DNA from: Rhizobium rhizogenes NBRC 13257
GTDB lineage: Bacteria; Pseudomonadota; Alphaproteobacteria; Rhizobiales; Rhizobiaceae
Assembly (NCBI RefSeq): GCF_000696095.1
Contig: NZ_BAYX01000023.1
Coordinates: 49,754 to 113,753 of the forward strand
Direction: 5' to 3'
DNA length: 64,000 nt
The notes under the pieces were generated by a model. That model had not been told where the DNA came from. It made no database searches and saw only the letters and a program-made list of their open reading frames with translations. Shown piece by piece: positions 44,197 through 52,970 of this stretch; position 1 is the stretch's first letter; every line of letters starts with the position of its first letter. Both the position numbers and the translations under genes were made by a program.

Positions 44197-45078
44197 TCAT
44201 GATTTCTTGTGCCTTTCCAAGCCCTGACCAATCCATGTGACGGAAAGAGCGGTCAGAAAAATTGCAAGCCCTGGGGCGATAACGAGAAGAGGCACTCGGT
44301 CGAAATAGTTCTGGGCAGACGCCATCATCAGTGCCCAGTCGGCATGAGGTGGTTGGACGCCAAGACCCAGATAGGACAGTCCGCCGACCGTAATCAGCTT
44401 GTGGCCGAAGCGCAGAAAGGTGATTGCGGCGATCGGCCGGAAGACGTTCGGAAGGACATGCCGAACCAGGATGAAACTCGGCCGGCAGCCGAGCACTTCC
44501 GCTGCGGCGATATAATCACGGGTATTGATGACCAGGGATAGACTGCGGGCGAGGCGGGCAAACGGAGCCCATCCAATGACCGTGAGCGAGATGATCAGCG
44601 TCGTATAACCGGCTCCGAAAATCGCCACCATAAACATGGCAATGATGACATCCGGGAAGGACAGGAGCAGATCGACGATCCGCATGAGAAGCTCGTCCAG
44701 CCACCCTCCAACCCTGGCGCTGATCATGCCCACCGTCATACCAATCGTCACACATAGGAAAAGCGTTACCGCCGAGATCGCGACGGCAAATTGACCGCCG
44801 GTGAGAATCCGACTGAGGAGATCTCGTCCAAGTTCGTCGGTGCCGAGCCAATAGGTTGTGCTCGGTGGCTTCAGTCGTTTCAAAAGGCTCTGTGTTGCTG
44901 GATCGTGGGGCGCGATCCATGGCCCCAGAACAAGAAGCGTCGCGATCACGCAGAACATTGTGGTTCCCGCGACCAGTGTCCAATGACGGCCCCGTAGAAA
45001 GCGAAGCGCTGTCAGCCTGGGTCTTATCCGGCTTTCCGACCACCGAAACATGAGCGCGGGACTAAAGCTAGTGGGCAT
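44197..45078 (-). CDS. ABC transporter permease (DppC type)
   Basis: The 293-residue membrane protein has the cytoplasmic start, then APHDPATQS, WLGTDELGRDLLSRIL, and the coupling EAA loop REYIAA-like region (NTRDYIAAAEVLGCRPSF). It is the second permease of the family 5 importer and overlaps the end of the DppB gene by 11 bases. Confidence 0.93.
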   Translation of the reverse strand: MPTSFSPALMFRWSESRIRPRLTALRFLRGRHWTLVAGTTMFCVIATLLVLGPWIAPHDPATQSLLKRLKPPSTTYWLGTDELGRDLLSRILTGGQFAVAISAVTLFLCVTIGMTVGMISARVGGWLDELLMRIVDLLLSFPDVIIAMFMVAIFGAGYTTLIISLTVIGWAPFARLARSLSLVINTRDYIAAAEVLGCRPSFILVRHVLPNVFRPIAAITFLRFGHKLITVGGLSYLGLGVQPPHADWALMMASAQNYFDRVPLLVIAPGLAIFLTALSVTWIGQGLERHKKS

Positions 45079-46012
45079 GACCGACCCTCACGGCGGGGTT
45101 GATGAACATATGGATGACGTCGGTGACCGTGGTGATGACAATGGACAGTACGACGATGCAGACGAAGCCGCCTTGCAACATCGGAATGTCCTTGTTGATC
45201 ACCGCCTCGTAAAGCAGACGACCCATGCCGGGGATGGAGAAGATCACCTCCACCACCACGGAGCCACCAAGGAGTCCGGCCAGCCACATCGCGAAGAGGG
45301 TGAGCACCGGCATGATGCCGTTTCGCGCGCCGTGATGGACGACCGTCTGGCGCATATTGAGCCCGCGCGACAATGCAGCCGTGATGTAGGGCGCGCCGAG
45401 CACGTCGATCATGGCAGCGCGGGTAACCCGCGTGAAATAGGCCATGGGGCGGAGGGACAGCACGACTGCCGGCATGATCACGCACGACCATCCGCGCCAC
45501 CCGGCCGAGGGAAGGAGCCCGAGATGAAGGGAACACAGCAGGATCGCCATCGGTGCCATCCAATATTCTGGGACGGCAACGAAGGTCTGGGTGACAAAGG
45601 TTGCGACAGTATCGAAACGCCCGCCCGGCCGCATGGCGCTGAGCGTGCCAAGAGGAAAGGCCACGAACAGCGCGAAGGCCAGCGAAACGGCCGCCAACGT
45701 GGCGGAGACGCCAAGTGCGCGGGCAACCTCGTTTGCCACCGGCATCTTGTTGGCAAAGGAGACGCCAAGGTCGCCATGCACGGCATCGGCCAACCAAATT
45801 CCGTATTGTTCGTAGAGAGGCCTGTCCAGGCCAAGCCTGATGCGCAATGCCGCGACGGCGTCCTGATCGACTGCGAGATCGCCGACCCGCGATTGCAGGA
45901 TGGTACGAACGGGATCTCCGCCGCTCATATACGGAACGAGAAAAGCAAGAATGGAGACCGCGAGTGAGGTGGCGCAGAGGAAAGCAAGACGCTGAAGCAG
46001 GGTTTTCGTCAT
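45068..46012 (-). CDS. ABC transporter permease (DppB type)
   Basis: The 314-residue membrane protein matches DppB/NikB: six hydrophobic segments, RIRLGLDRPLYEQYGIWL, SMRPGGRFDTVATF and YITAALSRGLNMRQTVVHH. It is the first gene of the operon dppB-dppC-gntR-dppD-dppF-dppA as ordered here. Its promoter region is shared with the GNAT gene and includes two palindromes like those of the metal-responsive regulator encoded nearby, so nickel-related control is possible. Confidence 0.93.
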   Translation of the reverse strand: MTKTLLQRLAFLCATSLAVSILAFLVPYMSGGDPVRTILQSRVGDLAVDQDAVAALRIRLGLDRPLYEQYGIWLADAVHGDLGVSFANKMPVANEVARALGVSATLAAVSLAFALFVAFPLGTLSAMRPGGRFDTVATFVTQTFVAVPEYWMAPMAILLCSLHLGLLPSAGWRGWSCVIMPAVVLSLRPMAYFTRVTRAAMIDVLGAPYITAALSRGLNMRQTVVHHGARNGIMPVLTLFAMWLAGLLGGSVVVEVIFSIPGMGRLLYEAVINKDIPMLQGGFVCIVVLSIVITTVTDVIHMFINPAVRVGHAH

Positions 46013-46181
46013 CTTCCTTATCTCGCCTCCAATTATCTTAACGGGTCACGCGATGGGCGATCCGCATGGAGGCGGATCAAGGCTTGTCCCCATGACCTCA
46101 GATCGCCGGGCATCGGACCGGCGGTATCGGGCGAGAAATGAGTGAGGCCTGTTGCGGAGTTTTCCATCTAAGCAGCCTTCT

Positions 46182-46205
46182 TATGCTATCCCCCTGGATG
46201 GCATA
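46182..46205. promoter_or_regulatory. Metal-regulator-like palindrome 1
   Basis: TATGCTATCC-CCCT-GGATGGCATA, arms of ten with one mismatch. It lies in the gap between the dppB-type gene (start 46012) and the GNAT gene (start 46339). The TATCCCCC core resembles sites of RcnR/CsoR-family repressors, which bind C/G tracts flanked by inverted repeats. Confidence 0.6.
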
Positions 46206-46275
46206 TCATCATGGATTCACCTTCGTATGATTGTCAACAATAGAAATGTTGGCGTGAAGCAGAAAATGACTTGAT

Positions 46276-46302
46276 CCTATCCCCCTAGAGAGGATATAGG
46301 AT
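46276..46302. promoter_or_regulatory. Metal-regulator-like palindrome 2
   Basis: CCTATCCCCCTAGAGAGGAT continues into ATAGGAT; arms TATCC/GGATA (spacer nine) extend imperfectly with CCTA/TAGG. It is about 40-60 bases before the GNAT start, so it would overlap the promoter of that gene and of the exporter operon. It shares CTATCCCCCT with palindrome 1. Confidence 0.6.
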
Positions 46303-46338
46303 GCTAGGAACGACAGCGTATTCGCCCTTCCATCTCTC

Positions 46339-46935
46339 ATGGGTACTGAAATGACTGACGCGACTGATCTTGAATTCTCACCTGATTTCCGTCTCTCTCT
46401 TCTCGCTGGCTCCGGAGGCAAGGGTGCCCAAGCGCGGCAATTCTGCCTTGATGTTATCAAGGAGTTCTATGGGTTCGACTATCGCCCGGATTGGCATGGC
46501 GATCTCGATTCCCTTCTCCTGCCGCCTGCCGGCAATCATTTCAGCAGCCTTCATCGCGGTGCTTTCTGGATCGTCGAGAACCGGAATGGCGAGATCGTCG
46601 CAACGACCGGTATCCGGCACCTGGGCTGGAAGCCCAATTGCGCCATGCTGTTTTCCGATCTTTATGGGGATGGCACCGGCATCGCCTCGCTCTGGCGGCA
46701 GTATGTGCGAAAGGACATGCGGGGCCGCGGGCTGGGAAAGAAGCTCGCCGCCCTTTGCGAGAATGAGGCGCTGAGCAGGGGCTATGAGCGTATGTATCTG
46801 CACGCCAGCTCCCATGCTTCGGCCACCGTCGGCTTCTGGAAATCCAGAGGCTACGTCGCCATCGCCGACGACGGTGAAACCATCCATTTCGACAAGCCTC
46901 TGACCCACCATCTGCTGCAGGCGACAACCGCCTAG
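46339..46935 (+). CDS. GNAT-family acetyltransferase
   Basis: The 198-residue protein has a GNAT fold: IVATTGIRHLGWK in the central strands, the acetyl-CoA loop RKDMRGRGLGKKLAALCENEA and YLHASSHASATVGFWKSRGY. A start at 46351 is an alternative; neither has a good ribosome site. It is directly upstream of the NicO exporter on the same strand and has metal-repressor-like palindromes before it, so it is probably part of the metal response. Its substrate is unknown. Confidence 0.85.
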   Translation: MGTEMTDATDLEFSPDFRLSLLAGSGGKGAQARQFCLDVIKEFYGFDYRPDWHGDLDSLLLPPAGNHFSSLHRGAFWIVENRNGEIVATTGIRHLGWKPNCAMLFSDLYGDGTGIASLWRQYVRKDMRGRGLGKKLAALCENEALSRGYERMYLHASSHASATVGFWKSRGYVAIADDGETIHFDKPLTHHLLQATTA

Positions 46936-46986
46936 CGCTTCACAATCATTCATCGACGAAATTCGAACCAAAGACTGGAGAAGCTT

Positions 46987-48186
46987 ATGGAATCCTTTAG
47001 TTCATTGATCGCCCAGGGCGGCGGAGCCGCCTGGCTCTTTATCCCAAGCGCCATCCTGCTCGGTGCTCTTCATGGGCTGGAGCCGGGTCATTCCAAGACG
47101 ATGATGGCTGCCTTCATCGTTGCCGTGCGCGGCACCGTCGCCCAGTCGGTTATGTTGGGCCTGGCTGCGACCTTCTCCCATACCATGGTCGTCTGGGCGA
47201 TCGCGCTCGGTGGCATGTACCTTTTCTCCGGTCTCGATGCCGAAACGGCCGAGCCATATTTCCAGCTCGTTTCGGCTGTGATTATTATCGGCGTTGCTGC
47301 CTGGATGTTTCGTCAGACATTGCGGGAACAGCGTTCCGCCAAACAATATGAGCGCGATGTCGCCGAATGGGAGAAGACCCGTGACAAGGCGATCCCGGCG
47401 CAGTGCGTTGATACCGGCCATGGCTTCATGTCGATGGAGATCACGCCCGACAAGCCAGCCTTCTGGCGCTTGAAGGTCGTAAGCGGCGACAACTGGACTG
47501 CCGAGTACGTCACTCTTTCGACTGAACGGCCGGATGGCACGAAGCAGAAATTTACCTTCATAGATCGCGACGGTTACATCGAATCCGTCGAGACCATCGC
47601 CGAACCTTACGATTTCATGGCCCGTCTCAGCCTCGATCATGGCGACCATGAGCACGACTACGACGTCTCGTTCCTTCAGGGAGCAGAGACTACCAAGACG
47701 CAGGGCGGTGGCATCAATCTTGCGACCGAGGGCTATCAGGACGCGCATGCACTCTCGCATGCCAACGACATCCGCAAGCGCTTCGCCAATCGTCAGGTGA
47801 CGACGGGGCAGATTATCCTCTTCGGTCTGACCGGCGGACTTATCCCATGCCCGGCGGCCATCACCGTCCTGCTTCTGTGCCTGCAACTGAAAGAGATTTC
47901 GCTTGGGGCCGTCCTTGTGCTCTGCTTCTCGATCGGTCTTGCCATTACACTGGTCGTGGTAGGAGCCGCCGCAGCAATCGGTGTGCGCAAGGCGACACAG
48001 AAGTTCTCCTGGCTTTCGACTGCTGCCGCGCGAGCGCCCTATTTTTCGAGCGCCGTTATCATACTTGTCGGTCTCTACATGGGCTACCACGGCGTCAACG
48101 GCATCATGAACCCGCATCATGAGCCGGCAGAGAACGCCGCCGGGCTTGTGGACATCGAGGGTAAGGTCGTGGCCGCTGTTCGGTGA
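46987..48186 (+). CDS. Nickel/cobalt exporter, NicO/RcnA family
   Basis: The 399-residue protein has two blocks of three membrane segments. The first has LHGLEPGHSKTMMAAF with the metal His residues of the NicO family; the second has GLIPCPAAITVLLL and GMG-less transport helices. Between them, at about 115-265, is a large soluble insert with DHGDHEHDYDV, a His/Asp-rich stretch that may bind metal. RcnA-type proteins remove Ni and Co from the cytoplasm. A GGAGAAG site precedes the ATG. The CsoR/RcnR-type gene follows directly, which supports the call. Confidence 0.88.
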   Translation: MESFSSLIAQGGGAAWLFIPSAILLGALHGLEPGHSKTMMAAFIVAVRGTVAQSVMLGLAATFSHTMVVWAIALGGMYLFSGLDAETAEPYFQLVSAVIIIGVAAWMFRQTLREQRSAKQYERDVAEWEKTRDKAIPAQCVDTGHGFMSMEITPDKPAFWRLKVVSGDNWTAEYVTLSTERPDGTKQKFTFIDRDGYIESVETIAEPYDFMARLSLDHGDHEHDYDVSFLQGAETTKTQGGGINLATEGYQDAHALSHANDIRKRFANRQVTTGQIILFGLTGGLIPCPAAITVLLLCLQLKEISLGAVLVLCFSIGLAITLVVVGAAAAIGVRKATQKFSWLSTAAARAPYFSSAVIILVGLYMGYHGVNGIMNPHHEPAENAAGLVDIEGKVVAAVR

Positions 48187-48252
48187 CGAGCAGGGCTTTG
48201 TGGCGCGGTTCAGGCTGGGTTCGCGACAATGATAAAAATAGGAGAAACACTC

Positions 48253-48621
48253 ATGACTGCCGCGCTTGCATCGATAAAGAGCTTGAACTCGCCGCTTGAC
48301 CAAACATCGGACCATGGACTACGAAAAGACATGACCGAATCCGACGATGGCCACACCATCCATCATCATCATGAAGCAATCGCCAAGCGATTGAAGCGTG
48401 CCGAGGGCCACCTTCGGAGCGTCGTGCAGATGATTGAAAACGGCCGGGATTGCGTCGATATCGCGCAGCAGCTTTCCGCGGTCGAGAAGGCCATTACGCA
48501 GGCCAAAAAGACGCTGATTCAGGATCATCTCGATCACTGCCTGGAAGATGTCGTCAGTTCTCTTTCACGCAAAGAGCGCAAGTCGATCGACGAATTCAAG
48601 TCGATCACCAAATACCTTTAG
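48253..48621 (+). CDS. Metal-sensing repressor, CsoR/RcnR/FrmR family
   Basis: From the ATG at 48253 with an AGGAGAAA site, the protein has 122 residues; an ATG at 48331 giving 96 residues is possible and is nearer the usual family length of about 90. The core HHHHEAIAKRLKRAEGHLRSV, then GRDCVDIAQQLSAVEKAI with the conserved Cys, and DHLDHCLED are typical. The HHHH stretch before helix 1 fits an RcnR-type Ni/Co sensor rather than a Cu sensor. It lies after the exporter and probably represses the GNAT-exporter operon and the 48792 gene through the palindromes. Confidence 0.9.
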   Translation: MTAALASIKSLNSPLDQTSDHGLRKDMTESDDGHTIHHHHEAIAKRLKRAEGHLRSVVQMIENGRDCVDIAQQLSAVEKAITQAKKTLIQDHLDHCLEDVVSSLSRKERKSIDEFKSITKYL

Positions 48622-48702
48622 TCTCCTATTTGCATTTTTGAGTGAGCGATGACGTGTGGACGCTGCGCCGATCATTCTTGATTTTCAAATATGCATGATC
48701 AT

Positions 48703-48720
48703 CCTATCCGTGGGGATAGG
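48703..48720. promoter_or_regulatory. Metal-regulator-like palindrome 3
   Basis: CCTATCC-GTGG-GGATAGG, a perfect inverted repeat of seven, about 70 bases before the start at 48792. It shares CCTATCC and GGATAGG with palindrome 2, which supports one regulator for all three sites. Confidence 0.65.
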
Positions 48721-48791
48721 TTTTATTCCGGCCTATCGCCGATCCCATTGAACCGCCGCCCGTCGGCATAACCTTGAAAGGAAAGCATACG

Positions 48792-49439
48792 ATGTCTGAA
48801 CAGCCTTCCATCCATATGGGCCACGGCCAAATGGTCGATATAGTTGGCAAGACCTCCGACAAGTGGGAGATCACGTTCAGTGAGGCGGGTGTAGCCGACT
48901 ACCAAGCGCCGCCGCTGAACGAGATCGAGGCGGATGCCATCGACGTTTCCGGCAAGATCCATCCACTTGCGATCGCGGCTGGCCCGAGTGGATCCACGGT
49001 CGTCGCAAGCGGTCAGGTCGATGGTGCCTATCGCGTCCGCGTCCGTGTCTGGCATGGAACCCATTTCCATACCCGCGAAGCATTCCTGCCTGGCGCGGCT
49101 CCGATCGAAGCCGTCATGGGGCCGAACGGCGGATCTCTAGCAGCTTTCGACGGGAGCCTGCAGGTGGAGATCAAGCCTGTCGATGCCACCACATGGGAAC
49201 TCCTCTTCCTCAAGGACGCGACGCCGATCGAACCGCTCGCCGTCGAAGCTGTCGTCGTGCAGGCCATCGGTCCAAAGGCTGAGGATTATCAGATCCGCAA
49301 CCTCAAGACTGAAGATCCTGGCAACGGGAAAACCTTGATCGTCGAAGGTAAGATCAAGGATGCGGTCTATGCCCGTATTTCCATCGCGAAGGATGGCGGC
49401 GAAGTCGTTCGCAGTATCCCGATTTTCCTGGCGAATTGA
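48792..49439 (+). CDS. Unknown protein of the metal-resistance locus
   Basis: This 215-residue soluble protein has no signal peptide and starts MSEQPSIHMGHGQMVDIVG. It looks like mostly beta structure with two similar halves (QVDGAYRVRVRVWHGTHFHTRE and VKDAVYARISIAKDGGE-like endings), and has scattered His (IHMGHGQ, WHGTHFHT) that could bind metal. I do not recognise the family. The GAAAGGAAAG site and palindrome 3 upstream link it to the nickel/cobalt regulator. A metal chaperone or sink is a guess. Confidence 0.7.
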   Translation: MSEQPSIHMGHGQMVDIVGKTSDKWEITFSEAGVADYQAPPLNEIEADAIDVSGKIHPLAIAAGPSGSTVVASGQVDGAYRVRVRVWHGTHFHTREAFLPGAAPIEAVMGPNGGSLAAFDGSLQVEIKPVDATTWELLFLKDATPIEPLAVEAVVVQAIGPKAEDYQIRNLKTEDPGNGKTLIVEGKIKDAVYARISIAKDGGEVVRSIPIFLAN

Positions 49440-49485
49440 AGAATCGATCGGGCGTCAATTTGATGTCCATCGTTCCGTAGCAAGG

Positions 49486-49518
49486 CCGGGATCGCGATCC
49501 GAGTGATCGCAATCCCGG
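49486..49518 (+). terminator. Stem-loop after the metal locus
   Basis: CCGGGAT-C-GCGATC pairs with GATCGC-A-ATCCCGG around a five-base loop, 47 bases after the 49439 stop. Thirteen pairs with one mismatch make it the strongest hairpin in this part. The T run after it is poor (TTCCTCT), so termination is likely but not certain. Confidence 0.6.
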
Positions 49519-49549
49519 TTCCTCTGGCTGGCGCGATCCTGCTACGGCC

Positions 49550-49660
49550 TCAGATCGATGCGAGGTAGTGTGCGACGATAGGAGCCACCCTGTCGGCAAA
49601 TTCCTCGTGCATGGATAGCTTGCCGAACTGCAGCCGCTCTGTCTGGACGTTCGGCAGATG
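49550..49660 (-). pseudogene. Alpha/beta hydrolase C-terminal remnant
   Basis: The reverse strand reads LPNVQTERLQFGKLSMHEEF then ADRVAPIVAHYLASI and a stop at 49550. This is the last 35 residues of an alpha/beta hydrolase with the usual His-Glu end. The upstream part is missing and the frame stops near 49660. It is a decayed fragment. Confidence 0.5.
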
Positions 49661-49725
49661 CCGATCTTTACAGAGCGGGCGTCGGGTCGAATAAGGAGGC
49701 GTTTCAGAGATATGAAAGCAACGAT

Positions 49726-50934
49726 CTATGACTCCCTAATAGGGAGGAGATCCGTGGCCTCAAGATTCGCTCTAGTCGGTACGGAAAGTGACGATGCCAA
49801 CCTCACAAGGTCGGCCTGGCGCTTGCAGCCCGCTTTTTCAAAAACGCGAAGAAGATGTGTTTTGATCGTGCTGACGGCGAGCCCCAGTTTTTTGGCAATG
49901 TCACTTTGAGTTCCACCCGCCACGATCATTTCGAAGACGCGTGTTTCGGCTGGAGTGAGGCCGTAGAGCAAGGCAAGTGCATCGGCCGGAAGCTGCGGTG
50001 GCGTAGCGGCATCGGCAATAAATAGCGCCGCGGCCGCGCGTGGAACAAGGTCAAAACGGCTTTCGCGGCGGCGCAGAGGAAATACGTGCACAATACATGG
50101 TGCTCCGTCTCGCCGAGGCGCAGGAATGCCAACCCCTCCTCGCTTTCCAAGCTCCGTCTCGTTGCGTGCAGCTTGCATAACAGCAGATTTGAGAGTTGCG
50201 GCGGCGGCGGCGGCCGGTATGCCAATCCTGCCAGCGCGCACGAAGATTGGATCGCTTGCCTCTAGCATCGCCTGAGCGGCCGCATTTGTGTGGATGACAG
50301 TTGCATCCTCGTCAACGATCACGACACCGACCGAAAATGCCTCCAATGTCGCAGTGAATTGGGATGCCTTTATCGTTTGAATTTCCAGCGCTTGACTGAT
50401 CGCCAACGCCCTTCGAATATGCGGAGCGATCAGCCGTAGGCCTGCAAGTTCAATATCCGTCACTGCGCCTGCTTGGTCATGCCTGCCAAATGACAGGGTG
50501 GAGACCATGCGGGAGTTGCGCTCCAGACCAATCGCCACAGCATCCATAACGCCCTGAGGCCGGACCCATTCTGTAAAGAAGCGACTGGCCCGCAAAGCAA
50601 CGTCTGTTACGGCCTGAGATTGAACGATGGGCTCCTCAAGCGGAAATTGACTTATGCGCTCATCTCCGCCCCAGGTTTCCACAATGTCGTCGCCGTATGC
50701 CGGAAGCCGAACCAGCCAGGCAGGATCGATACCTGAGGCAACACCCAGCAGAACACTTCCCGTTGGCAAGGGATAAACGCCTAAAATGGCGTAGCAAAAG
50801 TTCAGCTCCGTTCGGATCGCATCGATGGTGGCCTGCCATTTGTCGGGCTCGAGCACACAGTCATAGACTGCTCCAATGAGGTCGGAGATCCGCTCGGCCG
50901 AGGAAGGAAGGGTGCCATTTTTCGCTTTTACCAT
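49726..50934 (-). CDS. LuxR-family regulator with PAS-like sensor
   Basis: The 402-residue protein has an N-terminal sensor region, a PAS-like middle (ASQFTATLEAFSVGVVIVDE, HTNAAAQAML) and a C-terminal LuxR helix-turn-helix (YGLTPAETRVFEMIVAGGTQ, IAKKLGLAVSTIKTHLLRVF). It is a stand-alone regulator of the type common in rhizobia; no ligand can be inferred. It is divergent from the AraC gene at 51349 with a 414-base gap. Confidence 0.88.
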   Translation of the reverse strand: MVKAKNGTLPSSAERISDLIGAVYDCVLEPDKWQATIDAIRTELNFCYAILGVYPLPTGSVLLGVASGIDPAWLVRLPAYGDDIVETWGGDERISQFPLEEPIVQSQAVTDVALRASRFFTEWVRPQGVMDAVAIGLERNSRMVSTLSFGRHDQAGAVTDIELAGLRLIAPHIRRALAISQALEIQTIKASQFTATLEAFSVGVVIVDEDATVIHTNAAAQAMLEASDPIFVRAGRIGIPAAAAAATLKSAVMQAARNETELGKRGGVGIPAPRRDGAPCIVHVFPLRRRESRFDLVPRAAAALFIADAATPPQLPADALALLYGLTPAETRVFEMIVAGGTQSDIAKKLGLAVSTIKTHLLRVFEKAGCKRQADLVRLASSLSVPTRANLEATDLLPIRES

Positions 50935-51348
50935 AACTTCCCTCGCGCTGATCAGCTATATGGGTTGCATGCCGTAAGATGATTCCGAGCCTTCCATTCA
51001 GCTCTTTGCGACGATCGACCCGCGTACCCCGGTGAACGTCCGTAACACTGCCTCCGGCAACGCCGAGATTGGCCGCTAGCGTGTGGGACGGCGCGGCTCG
51101 GCCAGTCCGCGAACCCTGAGGTTGGGATTTTCAATACACACATGCCGCTGCCCTTCGGAGTATGCGCCACTGAATGCCTTCGGCGTGTGATAAGCTACAC
51201 GGAATACTGCTCTACCGTGTAGTTCTCGTCTTCTCTTTCTCGGTCGGGATTTCTTATTCCGCGCCACATCACGAATTTGTGATCACCCGCGCGCATGCGA
51301 TCAGAACCACTCTTTGTTACGCTGGGTTGAATTGGGGCGCAGAGCCAC
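50935..51348. promoter_or_regulatory. Divergent LuxR/AraC intergenic region with a palindrome
   Basis: No gene is seen. An inverted repeat CTACACGG-N12-CCGTGTAG lies at 51195-51222, with AT-rich promoter-like sequence after it toward the AraC gene. It may bind either neighbouring regulator. Confidence 0.45.
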
Positions 51349-52350
51349 ATGTCAACCGCATCAGCAAGTCAAACGAGCATGATGACCTGGTCGACAGACG
51401 ATGTCGCACCAGCAGAACGGTTTGATTATTGGCGGGACTCGATTTGCGCTGCTTTCGACCCGATGTCGCCTGAACTGCAACGCAATAGACGTGCGACATT
51501 CAAGGGACAGATCAGCGCCTGGCAACTCGGCGAGTCCGCTCTTATGGAGATAAAGGCCGAGCACCACGACACGGGCCGCTCGCGCAAGGATATCGCTCAA
51601 GGCAGCCGGGATTACGTCTTTATTTATCGGCAACAGGCTGAGGCGTGGTTCGACTTCGACTACCAGCCAGGGTTCATCAGCGGGTTCGGATCATTGGCGC
51701 TAGGCGATGCCGATCGCGCTTTCACCACCGGTCCAACCCGTGCCAGGCCATTTCACCACTACGTACTGAAAGTGCCGCGGGAGCTACTGCGCCCGGCACT
51801 CGCCAATGCGGATGATATCGCAACAACGGTCGTGTCTGCCCCCAGAGGTATAGGCGCTTTGCTGCTCGCCTACTTCGATGCGTTCGTGACTGAGGTGCCC
51901 TATCTCGCGCCGGAGGAGCAGACGGCGTCGCTCAATGCCCTGGCGAGCCTCGCTGCCGTGGCACACGGTCGGGTCGCACGGGACTACGATCCGCGGCAGG
52001 CACTGCAGACGGCCCAACTCCGCCTTGCCAAGGAGTTTATTGCGCGCAATGCCGTTGATCCACGCCTTTCGCCGATGCTAGTAGCAAGGGCACTTGGCAT
52101 CTCCATTCGCCATCTTCATCGTCTCTTCGAAGTGACCGGTGATACCGTTTCGAGGCATATCCTCCGTTGTCGTCTCGAGGTGGCGCGGTCGCGGTTACGC
52201 TCTCCCGGTTTCAGCCACGTCACTATTCTGGAGCTTGCACTTGAGTGCGGCTTTACGAACCTAGCAACATTTTATCGGGCGTACCGAATTGCCTATGGGT
52301 TACCCCCTGCGGAATATCGAAGAGTGGTAGCCGCGCTGCCACACGGCTAA
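51349..52350 (+). CDS. AraC-family transcriptional regulator
   Basis: The 333-residue protein has an AraC_binding_2 sensor (EIKAEHHDTGRSRKDIAQGS, DYVFIYRQQAEAWFD) and a C-terminal pair of helix-turn-helix motifs (LSPMLVARALGISIRHLHRLF and ILELALECGFTNLATFYRAY with GLPPAEYRR). This type regulates aromatic, alkane or amine use genes. No operon is attached; the next same-strand gene is the LysE exporter 620 bases on. Confidence 0.9.
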   Translation: MSTASASQTSMMTWSTDDVAPAERFDYWRDSICAAFDPMSPELQRNRRATFKGQISAWQLGESALMEIKAEHHDTGRSRKDIAQGSRDYVFIYRQQAEAWFDFDYQPGFISGFGSLALGDADRAFTTGPTRARPFHHYVLKVPRELLRPALANADDIATTVVSAPRGIGALLLAYFDAFVTEVPYLAPEEQTASLNALASLAAVAHGRVARDYDPRQALQTAQLRLAKEFIARNAVDPRLSPMLVARALGISIRHLHRLFEVTGDTVSRHILRCRLEVARSRLRSPGFSHVTILELALECGFTNLATFYRAYRIAYGLPPAEYRRVVAALPHG

Positions 52351-52970
52351 GTCTGGATCTTGGCGGCGGGCAATGATCCGAGGCCCTGTTTCCGGTTCAA
52401 ATCGGCAACGGGACCGGCGCGCCGGTCGTGAGCGAAAGTGAAAACCTCACAGACATTCCTCACAATTCCTCTTGCTCCCATGATTGGCGCGCTGGCCTCG
52501 TTTGTCGAGAAAAGGTCAATACATTTTGGATGCTCCGACGTTGAGGTTGCCTCCTCCTCCGGCACCTCTGCGTAACTCGACACGCCTGGAGATCCGAAAG
52601 TCGTGAAGCCTCCACCAAATGGCGGACGCCAACCCCGAAGAAATTTGAAAGGTTGAAAGCGTTGGGAATAAAATGCACGGCTAGGGTGAATATTCTCCCG
52701 TATGGCCGAAGCAACCGGGGCGGGTGGATATGGCGGATCTTGCGAATGTGATGCGTGCCACGGCTTGGCGAGCGGCTCCGATTTTGCGAAATCCTCGATT
52801 TCAAAGGATGCGGGCTAGCAAGGGGCTCGCATCACGGTCGGGCGCGCCGTTTTCTGAAGGTATCGGCGTGCAACCGTGCTGCCAGCCTGGCATGAGGGCT
52901 GCCAGGCTGGCAAACACGATCACGCTAGGCCCAGGTGTTGCAAACCGTTGCATGGAATGGATATGGCATC
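52351..52970. other. 620-base interval with a strong hairpin, no gene recognised
   Basis: Several short frames exist on both strands, none with family likeness or a ribosome site. At 52881-52911 a perfect 12-base inverted repeat GCCAGCCTGGCA / TGCCAGGCTGGC with a seven-base loop lies 60 bases before the LysE-type start. It could be a terminator for the preceding transcript, a repeat scar, or a regulatory RNA structure in the LysE leader. Confidence 0.5.

Noticed and set aside
47002..48315. 437-codon reverse frame antisense to the nickel exporter
   Set aside because: Shadow of a high-GC gene: no domain likeness, no ribosome site, while the forward frame has clear NicO motifs.
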